A DNA stretch of 64,000 nucleotides from Cichorium intybus (GCA_023525715.1 CM042012.1:51739008-51803007), one strand, 5' to 3'. Numbered from the stretch's first letter, positions 28,755 through 43,424 are shown. Numbers and translations are program-made. The notes: generated by a model not told the origin, from the sequence alone.

Positions 28755-28829
28755 TGGCGTAATGTGAGTCGTTAGTGGAGCGTGTGTGGTTTACCGGCAC
28801 ACTAATAAGGACTCACATAGAGCATGCCA
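28755..28829 (+). other. Conserved-core hairpin, copy 3
   Basis: Core 28778-28799. Stems: TTAGTG/CACTAA (28772-28777, 28800-28805), a 9-bp ATGTGAGTC/GACTCACAT (28762-28770, 28810-28818) and TGGC/GCCA (28755-28758, 28826-28829). The loop after the middle stem begins AGAG as in copy 1. Confidence 0.85.
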
Positions 28830-29777
28830 TTACAAAAGGTACATGGCCCCGGGATTCGTCCCATGGGCATCTCGCAAGAAAGGATATTCGGATTCTCAAA
28901 ATAGGCCAAAAGGTTTGGATTTTGTGAATAGCCTGAAAGATTTCCTTTAATATGTGGGAAAGGTTTGGATTTCGGTTTCGTAAAATGTGCCATAAGTTCT
29001 GGATTTTGTGAATAGTCCGAAAGAGTCATATAACGGTGTCAAAGCCAGTGGGAGTATTGTTGTTGTCTGCTGTCACTGTATGTGGGTTACATACTGATTC
29101 TAGGAAACGTCTCTTATCATTACAAAGTGTAATGACTTGGTATTAAGAAACGATTCGCTATAAAAGACTTTAAGATATACAACATACTCAGGTGGTTGTG
29201 GATATCTATTAGATAGATCAGAATTCTGCCAATGTGATCTTGATGAGATTCAAGATGCATAACCCAAGGAAAGGAGTTTCCTGTCATTGCAAAGTGTAAT
29301 GAATTGGCATGAAAGAAACAAAGAAGGTGCAGCATACTCACGTAGTTCATAGACATCTATCAGATAGATGAGACTGACAGTATTGACTTAGCCGTTGAGA
29401 ATATGATCTTGATGGGATTCAAGATGCATAAGAAAGAGTCCCCGAAAGGAAATGGTTTCCGGAAATCATGACACAAGGATTATTGGTAATCTTAGGATTC
29501 CGAAAGGGCTTGGAATGAGATTACATCAGGTTCCTCAAGCCTCTTGGACAAATCAGAAGTGTTATGAACATATCCTGATGACTTAATGCTTAGAGCATTG
29601 TAAGTTGGATTCAAGATATTGCCTGGCTGAGAATACTGAATGGATTTTTTGAACAGACGTGAGAAATCACTGGAAAATGATTAGGGTGATTGATTTGAAA
29701 GGGTTTTCAAATCGGTAATTGTTTACACCAGAACGTGGTGCTGTAGGACTTCATGGTTAAAGAATTTCGTTGGTTTC

Positions 29778-29809
29778 TGATGGAGCGCGTGTGTTTCACC
29801 GGCACATCA
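29778..29809 (+). other. Conserved-core hairpin, copy 4 (decayed)
   Basis: Core 29783-29804 reads GAGCGCGTGTGT then TTCACCGGCA. Only the inner stem TGATG/CATCA remains clear; outer flanks pair poorly. Downstream, ACCCGAGA near 29851 recalls the segment after copy 2. Confidence 0.65.
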
Positions 29810-30905
29810 TGACATCTCAAAATTATCTTAGGGTGTAGTCATGTAGACTAAAGACCCGAGAACCATGGGCAGTCACAGTACACATCACTGGAATGGAGTT
29901 GTGAGAGAGAATGACAGAATGACAAATTGAGATATCATCGGAAGAGTATCCGATAGGATCATCTGCAATAAAGTGTATAAGTGTTAGACACTTGGATACA
30001 TAGAAAGAGTAAAAAGGTCATAGACATAGATATGAAAGGCTTGAATTGAAAGTTTAAAAGAGAATAAGAAACCGATAATAGTTATGATAAATCCGACTTG
30101 GTGATTACTTCGTGGAGACTTGGTAATAAGCAGGAGTAGCTGCCAGTCAGATTTTATGTTTCGGTTTTGCATGTTTACTTCCTGAATAATTGGATTATTC
30201 AAATATCCACAGTCACTCATACTTTTAGGGAGTAAGTATGAAGGAAGAATGTCATGAATTGGTTTGTAGATTGTCTAAAGAGTTAGACATTGTAATAAGA
30301 TTGCTGCAACGTTCATGAGTACTTGGAAATGGAGATTTGAGTATTGGATAAACCCACGCTCAATAGATTGCTTCATGGATTATATCACGAGCAATGTTGA
30401 GACGATAATATCTTTTGGTCTTAAAGTGGAGAGATATGAGTTATAATTTGCAAGGCGGTTGTTCATTGATAGTATGAAAACGCATCGGTAACTCGATGTT
30501 ATAAAACGTGCTGTTGTGAGTGATTTGTCGGGTAAAAGATATAACATATTAGTCGAAGCTTATTCGTCCTTTGACCCAGACGGGAAACAGATATCTGTTG
30601 GCCACTCGATGATTTTGAAGTTGACTGAAGTGCTGGCCAGCCAGGACTGAATTGATACGTTCAATTAGAAGTCTAATAGTCATAAGCAAAATCGGAAATC
30701 AGGAAACAGTGTCAGACAGAGATTGATCTCAATCCATGTCTCATGTCTGAAAATATCTTGTTGGACGGAGGATCATCTGATCACTTATCTATGAACAGAA
30801 CTGACTAGGTCAGAGTTCGGCAGCAGTTTCTAGGAAGCTACAGTTTGCTGATTAATTAGAGATTAAATTGGTAATTATACTCATAGACTTATCCAAGTGG
30901 GAGAC

Positions 30906-31590
30906 TGTTGGATTAGGTGTCTAAGTCATGACTAATAATTTGTATTTACCTAATTAATAGAAGCAAAGTCCATTTGGGTTGCCCTCATAGCTGGAGGTTT
31001 GGTAGAAAGTTCGGTAGAGAGAAAGGTTGGTTTATTATGGGATTAATAAATCAACAGAAATAAAAGATATGGTTTGTTAATATATTAAAGTGATAATATA
31101 TTAATTAGAAGCTATATTGATTGATTAATAATTAATCAGAAATTAATTGGATTAATTTCTGTGGCATTAATTAGATTAATCAGGAAGTCAGGGATTAAAG
31201 TCGTACAAATTCAAGAGTTGAATTGCGGCGCGCCAATGTAAAGGCCGCGACGCGCGTACGTATAATCCGGAAAAATGACTGACGGGTAGAGTTTCTTGTT
31301 TCCCTATAAATAGGGAACCCTAGACCTCATTATAAGTGCTCATTCTATTATTCTCTCTGGAATTTTCGTCCACCCTCTGGCTCCCTTGGTGTGATCTCAT
31401 TTGAGGCAGGACACTTGTGCTGGTTAGCTTCAAGATTAAAACTAAAGGTTAGTTTTTCTGATTTATTCTTTTAGTTATTTTTGTTTGGCCTTTAGGAATT
31501 AGTTACATGTTCAAAGTAAGAAAACATAGATCTTTTCTAGGTTGCATGTGAACTTAGGTTTTTTAGTTCATGGTTGCGGAAAACCTTTCA
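30906..31590 (+). repeat. Right LTR of the copia-type element
   Basis: Same ends as the left LTR. The PPT AAGTGGGAGA lies directly upstream at 30895-30904. Differences from the left copy include the lost GCGCGCG unit in the GC knot. Confidence 0.93.
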
Positions 31591-31635
31591 CAATTTGCTT
31601 CAATCGAAAGTTCACCACCGCCGAATATGCTTCAA

Positions 31636-31842
31636 TTTTGCCGTGGATGCGGACCTTCGTCGACATCAGACCCACTGCAAGTCGATTTGCACCACCGCCG
31701 ATGGTGCCTATAGTCGTCGACATCGGGAATTTTGTCGTGGATGAGCACCTTCGTCAACATCAAACCCACCTGCAACTCGATTTGCACCACCGCTGACGGT
31801 GCCTAAAGTCGTCGACGTCGGGAATTTTGTCGTCGACATCAG

Positions 31843-31850
<8 letters not shown>
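31636..31850. repeat. ~95-bp tandem repeat, GC-rich
   Basis: Two full copies (about 31636-31729 and 31730-31824) and a partial third, sharing GATTTGCACCACCGC and GTCGTCGACATCGGGAA. The composition suggests captured coding or 5'-UTR DNA, but I cannot name a gene. Confidence 0.75.
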
Positions 31851-32130
<280 letters not shown>

Positions 32131-32280
32131 CGATACAAAATAATTATTAAATAAAAAAACCTAAATACTAATAATTAAGCATAACAAATTCTCGACAATA
32201 TATAATGAAATTTTTGGATATATATTATTAAATTAAACACTACCACATAACTTTGATAAACTTTGAACAATTATAACAAC

Positions 32281-32690
32281 TTACAAATTTTGAAAGACTT
32301 CTTTGAATACAACATTTGTTGTTTTATTGTTAAGTTTACCGTCGTCTAAAATTAACATTTTTAATCTATTATTACTTTTAACTCTCGAAAATATAACATA
32401 CAACTGGTCGTGTATGAAGACTGGTTGTCTTAGAAACAAACACACATTTGATAGCGATTGCCGTTGACTATTATTTATTGTCATTACAAAACATACAGTC
32501 AATGAAAATTGTTTTCTTTGAAATTTGAAAGAAATTATTCTATATAAAGGCGTCGAAGACATTTTTTAAATAAATGTACGATTTCCAATATTATTTCAAG
32601 ATATAATCTCTATTTCTATAACACGATTACCAAATGATATTGCTTCACTGCTAGGTGTGTACCCGTTCAATGCGACGACGACATTAGTAC
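32281..32690 (-). pseudogene. Helitron Pif1-type helicase, C-terminal remnant
   Basis: The minus strand reads NGYTPSSEAISFGNRVIE, a stop, NNIGNRTFI, a stop, then KFQRKQFSLTVCFVMTINN, SQRQSLSNVCLFLRQPVF and HDQLYVIFSRVKSNNRLKM. This follows the last helicase motifs of plant Helitron Rep/Hel proteins (FAMTINKSQGQ and QLYVAISRV in the family). Two in-frame stops and altered motif residues show it is inactive. The upstream Rep region is absent: the fragment stops near the array at 32735. Confidence 0.85.
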
Positions 32691-32733
32691 GTTGATGTTT
32701 TCAATTAAAAATTAAAGTATGTAGTTTTCAATT

Positions 32734-34082
<1,349 letters not shown>

Positions 34083-34139
34083 AGATGTTCAATAGAGACC
34101 AGTAAAAGGTAGAGAAGTGGAGAACCATTATGGACCAAT

Positions 34140-35260
34140 CATTTTATAAGGGCATATTAGTAAGTGTTTATTTTAGTTAAATTATAATAGAATAAATTAT
34201 TGATAATTTTCTAAGATCTAGGGATTTGATTAATAGTTACCTAAAAAAAGTAATTGTTTTTAATTATCTTTTTCCAATTTTTAATTACCAAAAATTTAGA
34301 AAATTATCATTTAATATGATTCTTTTTTCAAAAAAAACCGTTTTTTGTATAAATCAAAGAATCAATGATATTGAAAATGCTATTATTTTATTAAAATATT
34401 TATAATCATGTATGAATACACGCATTTTGTATTCTTTATAATTTTATAAGTCGTTTCTTTTTTAATTATATTTTGTAAAGATGAAAAAACTAAATACGTT
34501 TACAATCATGAATGAATAAAGTATTATATAGATACAAAAAATGAAATACATATGTAATCATAAATGAATAGAGGGCAATGTATAGATACAAAAAAGTTAA
34601 CTACATTTATAATCATGAATGATTATAGAACACAAAACGGGAAAAAATACAATATAGTTTTAGACATAAATAATTAAAAACAATACAACTTTAATACTCT
34701 AAAAAATCTACATTCAAAATATATAAAAATCATGTTAATAAACAAATGATGAATGCATAAAATGACCCATATTTGTATAAAAATACTTGTAATCATCAGT
34801 GAATAGCATATATATTCATCAATGAATTTTAGTTTGGTATTCATCTTGCTATTCATTAGTGAATTCCAGTTTGCTATTCATTTGTGAATTCCAGTTTTTA
34901 GCGAATTCTAGTTTGTTATTCATTTGTGAATCATGAATAAATAATGCAGATAATCATATATAATTAAACTAGAAAAAAGTTACCCTTTTTTTGCTTCATT
35001 CTAGTTTAATCATATATGATTAAACTAAAAGTTTACACTTTTTTGCTTTATTATAAACAAAAAATAAAGAATTTCATCGTTATTCATGAGTTCGGTCGTT
35101 TATTGTTTTTTTAATTTTAAAATTTTCAGAAATAATAAATCTGACCTCCAACGTGGTTTGGTAAAACTTTCTCAAGCCATAATTTTAAAACCCATAAAAG
35201 AAAATATAAACTCATTGTCAATTAAGAAAAGAAAATAATAACCCAATAAATCAATCAACG
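34140..35260. other. AT-rich interior with ATTCAT/ATGAAT palindromes
   Basis: No gene. From about 34790 to 34940 there are five or so variants of ATTCATNAGTGAATT. Confidence 0.6.
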
Positions 35261-35278
35261 TTTAGGAACTAACGACAA

Positions 35279-35770
35279 TTCTTGCGAGCATTAGCACCCG
35301 ATGGAGCAACAGCTCCTAAAGACGTGGCAATGCTGCTTGAACAGTAAGGATATAAGAAGCTCCAATAATACCTGTTGAAAGAAATAATAATCACAAAAAC
35401 ATGTAAAAGTAGAAAAAAATCCAATTGTATACCTTTTTGTGAATGTGAGCACTGAGTGATGGAATCCACCAAAAAAAAAGATCCACTCTTCGATGATAAT
35501 TGGATTCGTTTTCCAACTTGCTTATAAGAAGTTCCACAGCCTCATTGGCTATCCCGTGTTTTACACAGTCTTGATAATGTTTCTATCATTCCTTCAAAAG
35601 CATCACGAGCATCAGTCGCCTCAGTTCCACCACTAAGAGAGCCACCAGCATGGCGGTATTGATGCATGATCTAACAGGAGTTGTGTTGAGGAAGCCTGGA
35701 TCGTAAAGCTTCAGACCTTTATCATTAGTTCCTGGATCGTAAAGCTTCAGACCTTGAAGTAGCGATGGTG
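35279..35770 (-). pseudogene. Captured HUA2-like (HULK) CID/RPR-domain fragment
   Basis: HUA2-like PWWP proteins have an RPR/CID domain that contacts the RNA polymerase II tail. The minus strand reads GGTEATDARDAFEGMIETL, then, after a frame change, CVKHGIANEAVELLISKLEN and ESNYHRRVDLFF. A missing T in the T run near 35471 shifts the frame; VDSITQCSHSQK follows, ending at a donor (35433/35432). The next exon reads GIIGASYILTVQAALPRL, then shifts to GAVAPSGANARKNCR and stops. Exon order and an intact GT-AG intron (about 35432-35375) show DNA-level capture of genomic sequence. A short repeat GGTCTGAAGCTTTACGATCC is doubled upstream. Frameshifts exclude function. Confidence 0.75.
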
Positions 35771-35824
35771 GCAAGGTGAAGAAAGGAAAAAGTTAAGGCT
35801 GCTAGGTCAAGATCTCGAAGACGT

Positions 35825-36417
<593 letters not shown>

Positions 36418-36559
36418 GAGAGTGAGAGAAAAAAAGATAATTCCAAAATTAAAAATAAAAAATTAAGGAAAAAATAATTAAATAAATTAACAAAATACCT
36501 ATAATACCCTTATCAGATTTTTATAATTGTATAATGATACCTTAAATTTTTAATAGTTA

Positions 36560-38118
36560 CATAATTGACTGTTTGATGCATTTTATGCATCTTTCTAAGC
36601 CCTTTATCCCTTTCTTTATTCCTATTTTTAGTTATTTACATGCATTTTTAGTTATTTTCTGGGTACTTCGATATTTCATAAGTTTGGTGTGTTTTCAGGA
36701 TAAAACGGAGCTGTGGAGCGGGTGCAAAAGAAACGGTGTGGAGTGAAACTTGGATGGCTTGGAGCTTAAAAGGAATGGAGACTTGGAGCATGGCTGTGGA
36801 GCATTTGGATGATAGCATGGATCGTTTTGGAGCGCTTGGAGCAACTTTGGAATAGCTTGGGAGCGTTGGATTTGAAGTTGGATGCTTATTGGAGCCTAAA
36901 AGGAAAATAAATGAAGACTGCATGAATAACACAGGCCCTGTTACACCAACACGGGTCGTGTAAAGCTCTTAAAATGCCAAAATGTTCACAGAAACTTACA
37001 CGGGCCGTGTCCCAGGAAACACGGGTCGTGTAATGCCCAGTTCCAGTTTTCATATGAAGAACACAACCCGTGTAACTTTACACGGGCCGTGTAACGCAGA
37101 AAAACTGTTTCTTTGATAGTTTTATGCACGGTTTTAAGACTACTTCTGGGTAGTTTTTGGATATACTTGATTTCTATCAAAGAAAGGGCGAAATTTGGGA
37201 GAACTTGGTCATCAAGAATACTTGGAGAACATTTGATATTGTTTTAAAACATTGTTTGTAAGTACATTTTGGTTAATTTTTTATGTTTGCATAGTAGAGT
37301 TTCTAGCCCAAGCATGTGTGGCTAGATCTCTATATCTTCTAGTTCTTTGAACACGTGACATGAGACTTTCAATCATTTGGTTAGAACTATGTTATGTTTT
37401 CAATTTAGTAATTCAAATTTGATGTTAAACGCTTTAAGTGATTCTTATTTTGATTTCAAATTGGTCATTTGGATAGATGTTTGCATCACAATTGTTATAT
37501 TTACTTGTAGAATCCGTAACTGTTTTACGGGTGAATGCTTATGACAACATTGAATTCAATTTTATGTTGAGACTGATTATAGTGTAATTTGAATTACATA
37601 CTTTCACGCATCCGAGCATATGAGGTGTATTAAGTATTGTTGGTTTCTTCATTTGGGTCTTATTGCATTTTTCTAGTACAATTTAAAAGCTTATTTGAAT
37701 TGTTACTAAGAAAGATATATTTTAATCAAAGAGCATGTTTTGATTATGTATTTTATGAACTGGGAGTATTAGAGCTTATTAATACTCTTGAAAAAACGAC
37801 TTGAATGGAATCTACATAGTTTTTTTACCTTAAATTGTAATCCTATGTCAAATGTGTTTTATAGAACCAGAATCTCATTTTATTGCGCTTTATTTAATTT
37901 ATTTAAAAATGTTAAATGTTCTAGCTTTCAAACAACAAACCCCCCAACATATTAAGTGTACTTTTATGAAAACTTGGCATTTGCTTTAGTCCCGTGTCTC
38001 TGTGGACTGACCCTGCTTACTCTTTACTATATTATTAGTAAATTGAGCAGTGAATAAGGACTTGAGCTTTATATTTTTGTATCTCAATTTATTTGTTGAG
38101 TTTGACACCTCAACAACG
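36560..38118 (+). mobile_element. LTR-like repeat with ACACGGGCCGTGT motifs
   Basis: Starts near TGTTTGATGCATTTTATGC and ends with a stretch (CCGTGTCTCTGTGGACTGAC...CTTTACTATATT) of the type found near gypsy LTR 3' ends. Six or more ACACGGGYCGTGT palindromes lie at 36935-37100. No coding frame and no target duplication found, so limits are approximate. Confidence 0.45.
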
Positions 38119-38213
38119 ACACAATCATATTAACCCTTGATCTTATTATTTAAATGGCTGAGAAATGTCCTCCCGTTCTATACCTTTGAAGGGTTCTCTA
38201 ATGAACCTACCTA

Positions 38214-38690
38214 TATATAAGTTCATATATGAACACATGTAAATTACATATGTTCATATATGAACACATGTAAATTACATGTGCTAAGGTTCTGTGTTCT
38301 CTCTCCCTTTAATCAAAATACAAGGAAAACTTCAATCCCAATATATCAACCATTACATTGATCAAAGTCTTAAACAATTACATGAGCAAAGTTAAAAGAA
38401 TAAGAACAAATCACGATTCTGTATCAAGGTATCAAATCAAAATATGTTCATTGATGAACATATGTTCATTGATGAACATATGTTCATCGATGAATATAAA
38501 TATCCCCTGCACAACCAGTGTTTCTAGTTTGTATTGATTCCTCTGATTCTCATCGCAATATCAAAGCATTTGCATCTTCTACAACCTGCAAATTAACAAA
38601 TGAAAATGAGATAGCTAACCACTACATCGTAATCTGCTGATTGATGGTCATAGTTCATTGATGAACATATGTTCATTGATGAACATTACT
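38214..38690. repeat. Cluster of GTTCAT-N-ATGAAC palindromes
   Basis: Units such as GTTCATATATGAACACATG (38221 onward, with ACATGTAAATTACAT between) and ATGTTCATTGATGAACAT at 38444-38500 and 38655-38690. They are self-complementary and tandemly arranged. Confidence 0.8.
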
Positions 38691-38699
38691 TAACTTATT

Positions 38700-39780
38700 T
38701 TCTCGTAAAAAATCATAACAAACTGCAAAAGAGTAAGGCTCACAACCTACCAAAAAGCAAAATTATGCATAAAAAACTTAAATTCCTAGTCTAGGTAACG
38801 AACAACTGATTAAAAATCATTAATAAAAACAAAATAAGGTCAAGAAACAGGAACTCATGAAAACTATCTATGGATACTAACTCAAATATAGTTAAACCAT
38901 TTTTGGATCTTAAAAACTCACCCACAGCAGGAGTTAGAAGTTATGACCAAAGCTAACCATCTAACTTTAATCAAACGATTGTTCTTTTCTAGTTTTTAAA
39001 TTCATAGGGAAAAAATACATCCAAACAACCCTAATTATAGTGGGTTCACGACTACAGATGAAGAAAACCACAAACCACCCAACTATGTTTTAAAATTGAC
39101 CAGACCATAAATCAAACTAAGAGTTGAAAGAATATCATGAATATCCTACTTGTATTACTTAGAAACTTTGATAGTTATCTTTCAACAGATTGAAATTACT
39201 CCTACAGTGGGAAACTGAGATATGCAGATAAAAGGAGATTCATTAACTAATAAGAGTTGAAGCACTTGTCGTTGTGACCGGTACCAAGAACTCCAAAGGT
39301 TGCACAAATGCTTTATTGACATAATCTTGAGAATGTGTATAAATTCTTAACAAAATCATTAAAAATCAATTAACTCTGTGGAAACAAAATACCCAAATTG
39401 CAATAAGAAAAAATCGTATCTATAGAAACTAAAAAAACCAAAGAATTCAAAACAACTAAAAACCATCAAAATCGACATTTTTTATATTCAAAAGAAGGAA
39501 AAATTATCGATAGGATAAAACCTAAAGATTAGACGGTGATCCATAAGTGTCAAGTACTACCGTTAATTTGCTTCTTGCTTTTCCAATTGGTGATTGCGAC
39601 GATAATTACAGAAGTGGAAAAAGATGATTGCGATAATGTGCAATGGGAGAATAGAGAATGCGATCCGAGGTTAGGGTTTTTGTCAATTCGTTGTGGTTTT
39701 CTCAACCTGGAAAAAATGAAAAGAAGAAGATGAAATAATAAACATACCGGTAATACAACCAGATTTCTTTTGATGTAGGA
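38700..39780. other. AT-rich region left of the JAZ fragment
   Basis: No gene recognised. A 65-codon frame at 39536-39733 with a hydrophobic start (MIHKCQVLPLICFLLFQLV) looks accidental. Confidence 0.45.
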
Positions 39781-39786
39781 ATATGG

Positions 39787-40008
39787 CTATAACTTGAGAT
39801 CAAATTTACGATTTGAAGATGGATTGTGTAATTGGTATGGCGCTCTTACGGAGGCCCTGTCTTTTCTCTTCTCCAGGAACTTGTGGAGTGATACTCTTCT
39901 CGCAATTGGCAAATCTGATCCGTCTACTTGTAGTCCTGGAAGAATATGTTGTGATCCGAGAGAATTTGAAGTCGAGGCCAATTGAACACGATTCTGGATT
40001 TGATTATC
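39787..40008 (-). pseudogene. Captured JAZ (TIFY) last exon with Jas motif
   Basis: JAZ repressors bind MYC factors and the COI1 co-receptor through the Jas motif. The minus strand reads SDLPIARRVSLHKFLEKRKD then RASVRAPYQL, matching SLX2FX2KRX2RX5PY exactly, and ends FDLKL-stop, like the LxLxL tail of many JAZ proteins. The frame opens after an AG near 40009, so the piece looks like a last exon. The TIFY domain and start are not present nearby. The Jas reading is intact, but with no upstream exons it cannot be a normal gene. It lies just inside an end adjoining the (AT)n array at 40172. Confidence 0.85.
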
Positions 40009-40147
40009 TGGAGAAGAAACCCAGTATGCCCTTTATTGGATATAATTTCTTATAAACGGGTATAATTTTTTATGGTGTACCCCTTTTAATCTAATCCACT
40101 GAAATAATGATCTAACGGTTATAAGGATGGTTCTGTAGTTAGGCAAT

Positions 40148-40169
40148 ATATTTTTAGTTCTGCATTGAA

Positions 40170-40171
<2 letters not shown>
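40148..40171. other. Right terminus of an AT-array-bounded element
   Basis: Inverted, it reads AGGTTCAATGCAGAAC, like the GTTCAAWTNAGAACC ends of elements 2, 3 and 5. The matching left end is probably near 38212-38225 but I cannot fix it. Confidence 0.45.

Positions 40172-40244
<73 letters not shown>
40172..40244. repeat. (AT)n array
   Basis: About 73 bp between an element end and a Helitron end. Confidence 0.98.
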
Positions 40245-40246
<2 letters not shown>

Positions 40247-40280
40247 TAGTTTAAAACCCGTGTGTTACACGGTTTGATTA
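40245..40280 (-). other. Helitron 3' terminus with perfect 6-bp hairpin
   Basis: On the minus strand CCGTGT-AAC-ACACGG, then GTTTTAAACTAGT, directly followed by (AT)n. This is the textbook Helitron 3' end and insertion context. I see no helicase nearby, so the body is non-autonomous or decayed. Confidence 0.8.
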
Positions 40281-41775
<1,495 letters not shown>

Positions 41776-42174
41776 GTAAGATAAAATGAGATGGGTGAAA
41801 AGGTTGAGAAAATAAGAAAGAATCTGGGCGTTCCAAATAATAAAATCTATGGCTTATATTAATCTGTTATTTATGATAATTTAAATCAATTAAATTGATT
41901 AATAATATTTTTAAATACAAAAAGGGTATATAGGTAATATTGATTTCCATCAAATTAGGAAATTAACTTTCAAATTCCTAAATTGTAGCTCCTTCTCACC
42001 ATACGTATACCTCTCTTCCCCCCTCTCTCTCTCTCTCAAAAATCCCTAATCGGCGCCTCTTGAACCCGCGTTCCCATGTCCGCCCAGCCTTCTTCTCCGG
42101 CCAAGCATCTATCTCCGGCAGTAGGATTTTCGCGTGTCATGAGCATCCTAAGGGCGTTTATAGAAGGAGACTGG

Positions 42175-42295
42175 CGGAGATCGATTTCGTGTCGATAGCA
42201 CCACTCGTTGCCGCCGTCAATAGCACCACTCGTCGCCGCCGTCAATAGCACCACTCGTCGCCGCCGTCAACAGCACCACTCATCTTAACTACTCG
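42175..42295. repeat. 27-bp tandem repeat, GC-rich
   Basis: Three to four units of AATAGCACCACTCGTCGCC followed by GCCGTC. It resembles a duplicated piece of 5' UTR or coding DNA. Confidence 0.85.
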
Positions 42296-42776
42296 ATTTT
42301 AGGGTTTTTGAGAAGGAAGAAGATATGCAACTCGATAGCACCTCTCGTCGCCGCGACCATACTCGATCTCCGTCCTCCCTAGGTACGATCTCTTATCTGT
42401 ACTTTATCAGATCCGATTTTATCACCATTATATTGTTAGATTCAATCTAAGTATGTTTACTGTTTAGTTAGTTGTGTTTGATTTGGTTTTTGATCTAATA
42501 GAACTCTTTTTCAGCGTATTTTAAATCGTACAGATTTAGCAGTTTTTTGTGGTTGAGCATCCTTGGACTGTATATACAAAGATCCAATTTTCATTTATAA
42601 ATTGGTGAATGTTGTCATTGTATCTGGTGTATTACTTAGGGCTATCAACTAAATCAGGCCAACGTATTCTCTAGATGATTAATTGACTGTGTATATGGCG
42701 TCGTATTAGTTTGTTGGAACAGAAAGAGTTTCCACTTCTTATTTTTTACAAATGCTATTTTGGATCAACAGCAAAG

Positions 42777-42944
42777 ATGACCGTGGTTGGATTTGATCTT
42801 GGGAACGAGAGTTGTGTTGTGGCAGTTGCCAGGCAAAGAGGAATTGACATTGTTCTTAATGACGAGTCAAAGAGTGAGATGCCTGCACTTGTTTGTTTTG
42901 GTGAAAAACAACGATTCCTTGGGACAGCTGGCACTGCAACCAGT
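42777..42944 (+). pseudogene. Captured first exon of an Hsp70-14/15 (HSP110-type) gene
   Basis: MTVVGFDLGNESCVVAVARQ, RGIDIVLNDESKSEMPALVC, FGEKQRFLGTAGTATS: the N-terminus of the ATPase domain of plant HSP110/Hsp70-14/15 chaperone nucleotide-exchange factors. This includes the VGFDLGNE phosphate-binding strand (residues 3-11). After residue 56 homology stops and AT-rich DNA follows, so only about the first 7% of the protein is present. The reading is undamaged and the natural ATG context is kept, so a fusion transcript is conceivable but unsupported. Confidence 0.85.
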
Positions 42945-43060
42945 TTGCAACAATCATATCTTCACAATTTTCATATTCTTTATTCATTTTTTTATCCTCC
43001 AAAAATACACTCCAATTATCTTTAAATATCTAATTTTTATGTGTTACATTTGTTTTGCAG

Positions 43061-43105
43061 ACCGGAAAGTTTGTATCAGACAGCGTAGAGGAACAAACAG
43101 AACAA
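43061..43105 (+). pseudogene. Captured 45-nt RidA (YjgF/UK114) exon
   Basis: Fifteen codons, TGKFVSDSVEEQTEQ, exactly bounded by TTTTGCAG and GTAATT. In plant RidA, the plastid reactive-intermediate deaminase, TGKFVS..VE.QTEQ is the segment after the LGLIPE motif. Intron bases on both sides show the capture was of genomic DNA. A second copy is at 43380-43424. Confidence 0.75.
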
Positions 43106-43379
43106 GTAATTTTCTTTATTTTACACAAAAACCTTGAATTGATTAAAAAAAACTATAATTTATTCTGTATTTATGATTTATAGGAGGAGTAGGGACAAAT
43201 TATATACGAGTTATAGCATTGTACTTATGTATTTCTTTTTCTTTTTAAGACAAGCATGTGCATATGTGCATATGTGTATTTGCATATGTGCGTACTCTTT
43301 ATTCATTTTTTTATCCTCCAAAAATACACTCCAATTATCTTTAAATATCTAATTTTTATGTGTTACATTTGTTTTGCAT

Positions 43380-43424
43380 ACCGGAAAGTTTGTATCAGAC
43401 AGCGTAGAGGAACAAACAGAACAA
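43380..43424 (+). pseudogene. Second copy of the RidA exon, acceptor lost
   Basis: Same 45 nt, but the preceding dinucleotide is AT instead of AG, which should prevent splicing to this copy. Confidence 0.75.

Larger units (their letters stand above)
24231..31590 (+). mobile_element. Ty1/copia-type LTR retrotransposon, non-autonomous, TSD CAATT
   Basis: LTRs at 24231-24922 (692 bp) and 30906-31590 (685 bp) start TGTTGGATTAGG and end ACCTTTCA. A perfect 5-bp duplication CAATT lies at 24226-24230 and 31591-31595. The PBS TGGTATCAGAGC (initiator-Met tRNA) is at 24924-24935 and the PPT AAGTGGGAGA at 30895-30904. The 6-kb interior has no long frame: only broken gag and protease traces are readable. 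The LTRs differ by about 16 substitutions and one 7-bp indel by eye, so insertion is fairly recent even though the interior is dead. It must have moved using proteins from another copy. Four conserved hairpin modules lie inside. Confidence 0.93.

Noticed and set aside
39536..39733. 65-codon frame with signal-peptide-like start
   Set aside because: A hydrophobic start alone in AT-rich DNA is weak, and it lies in the antisense flank of the JAZ fragment.
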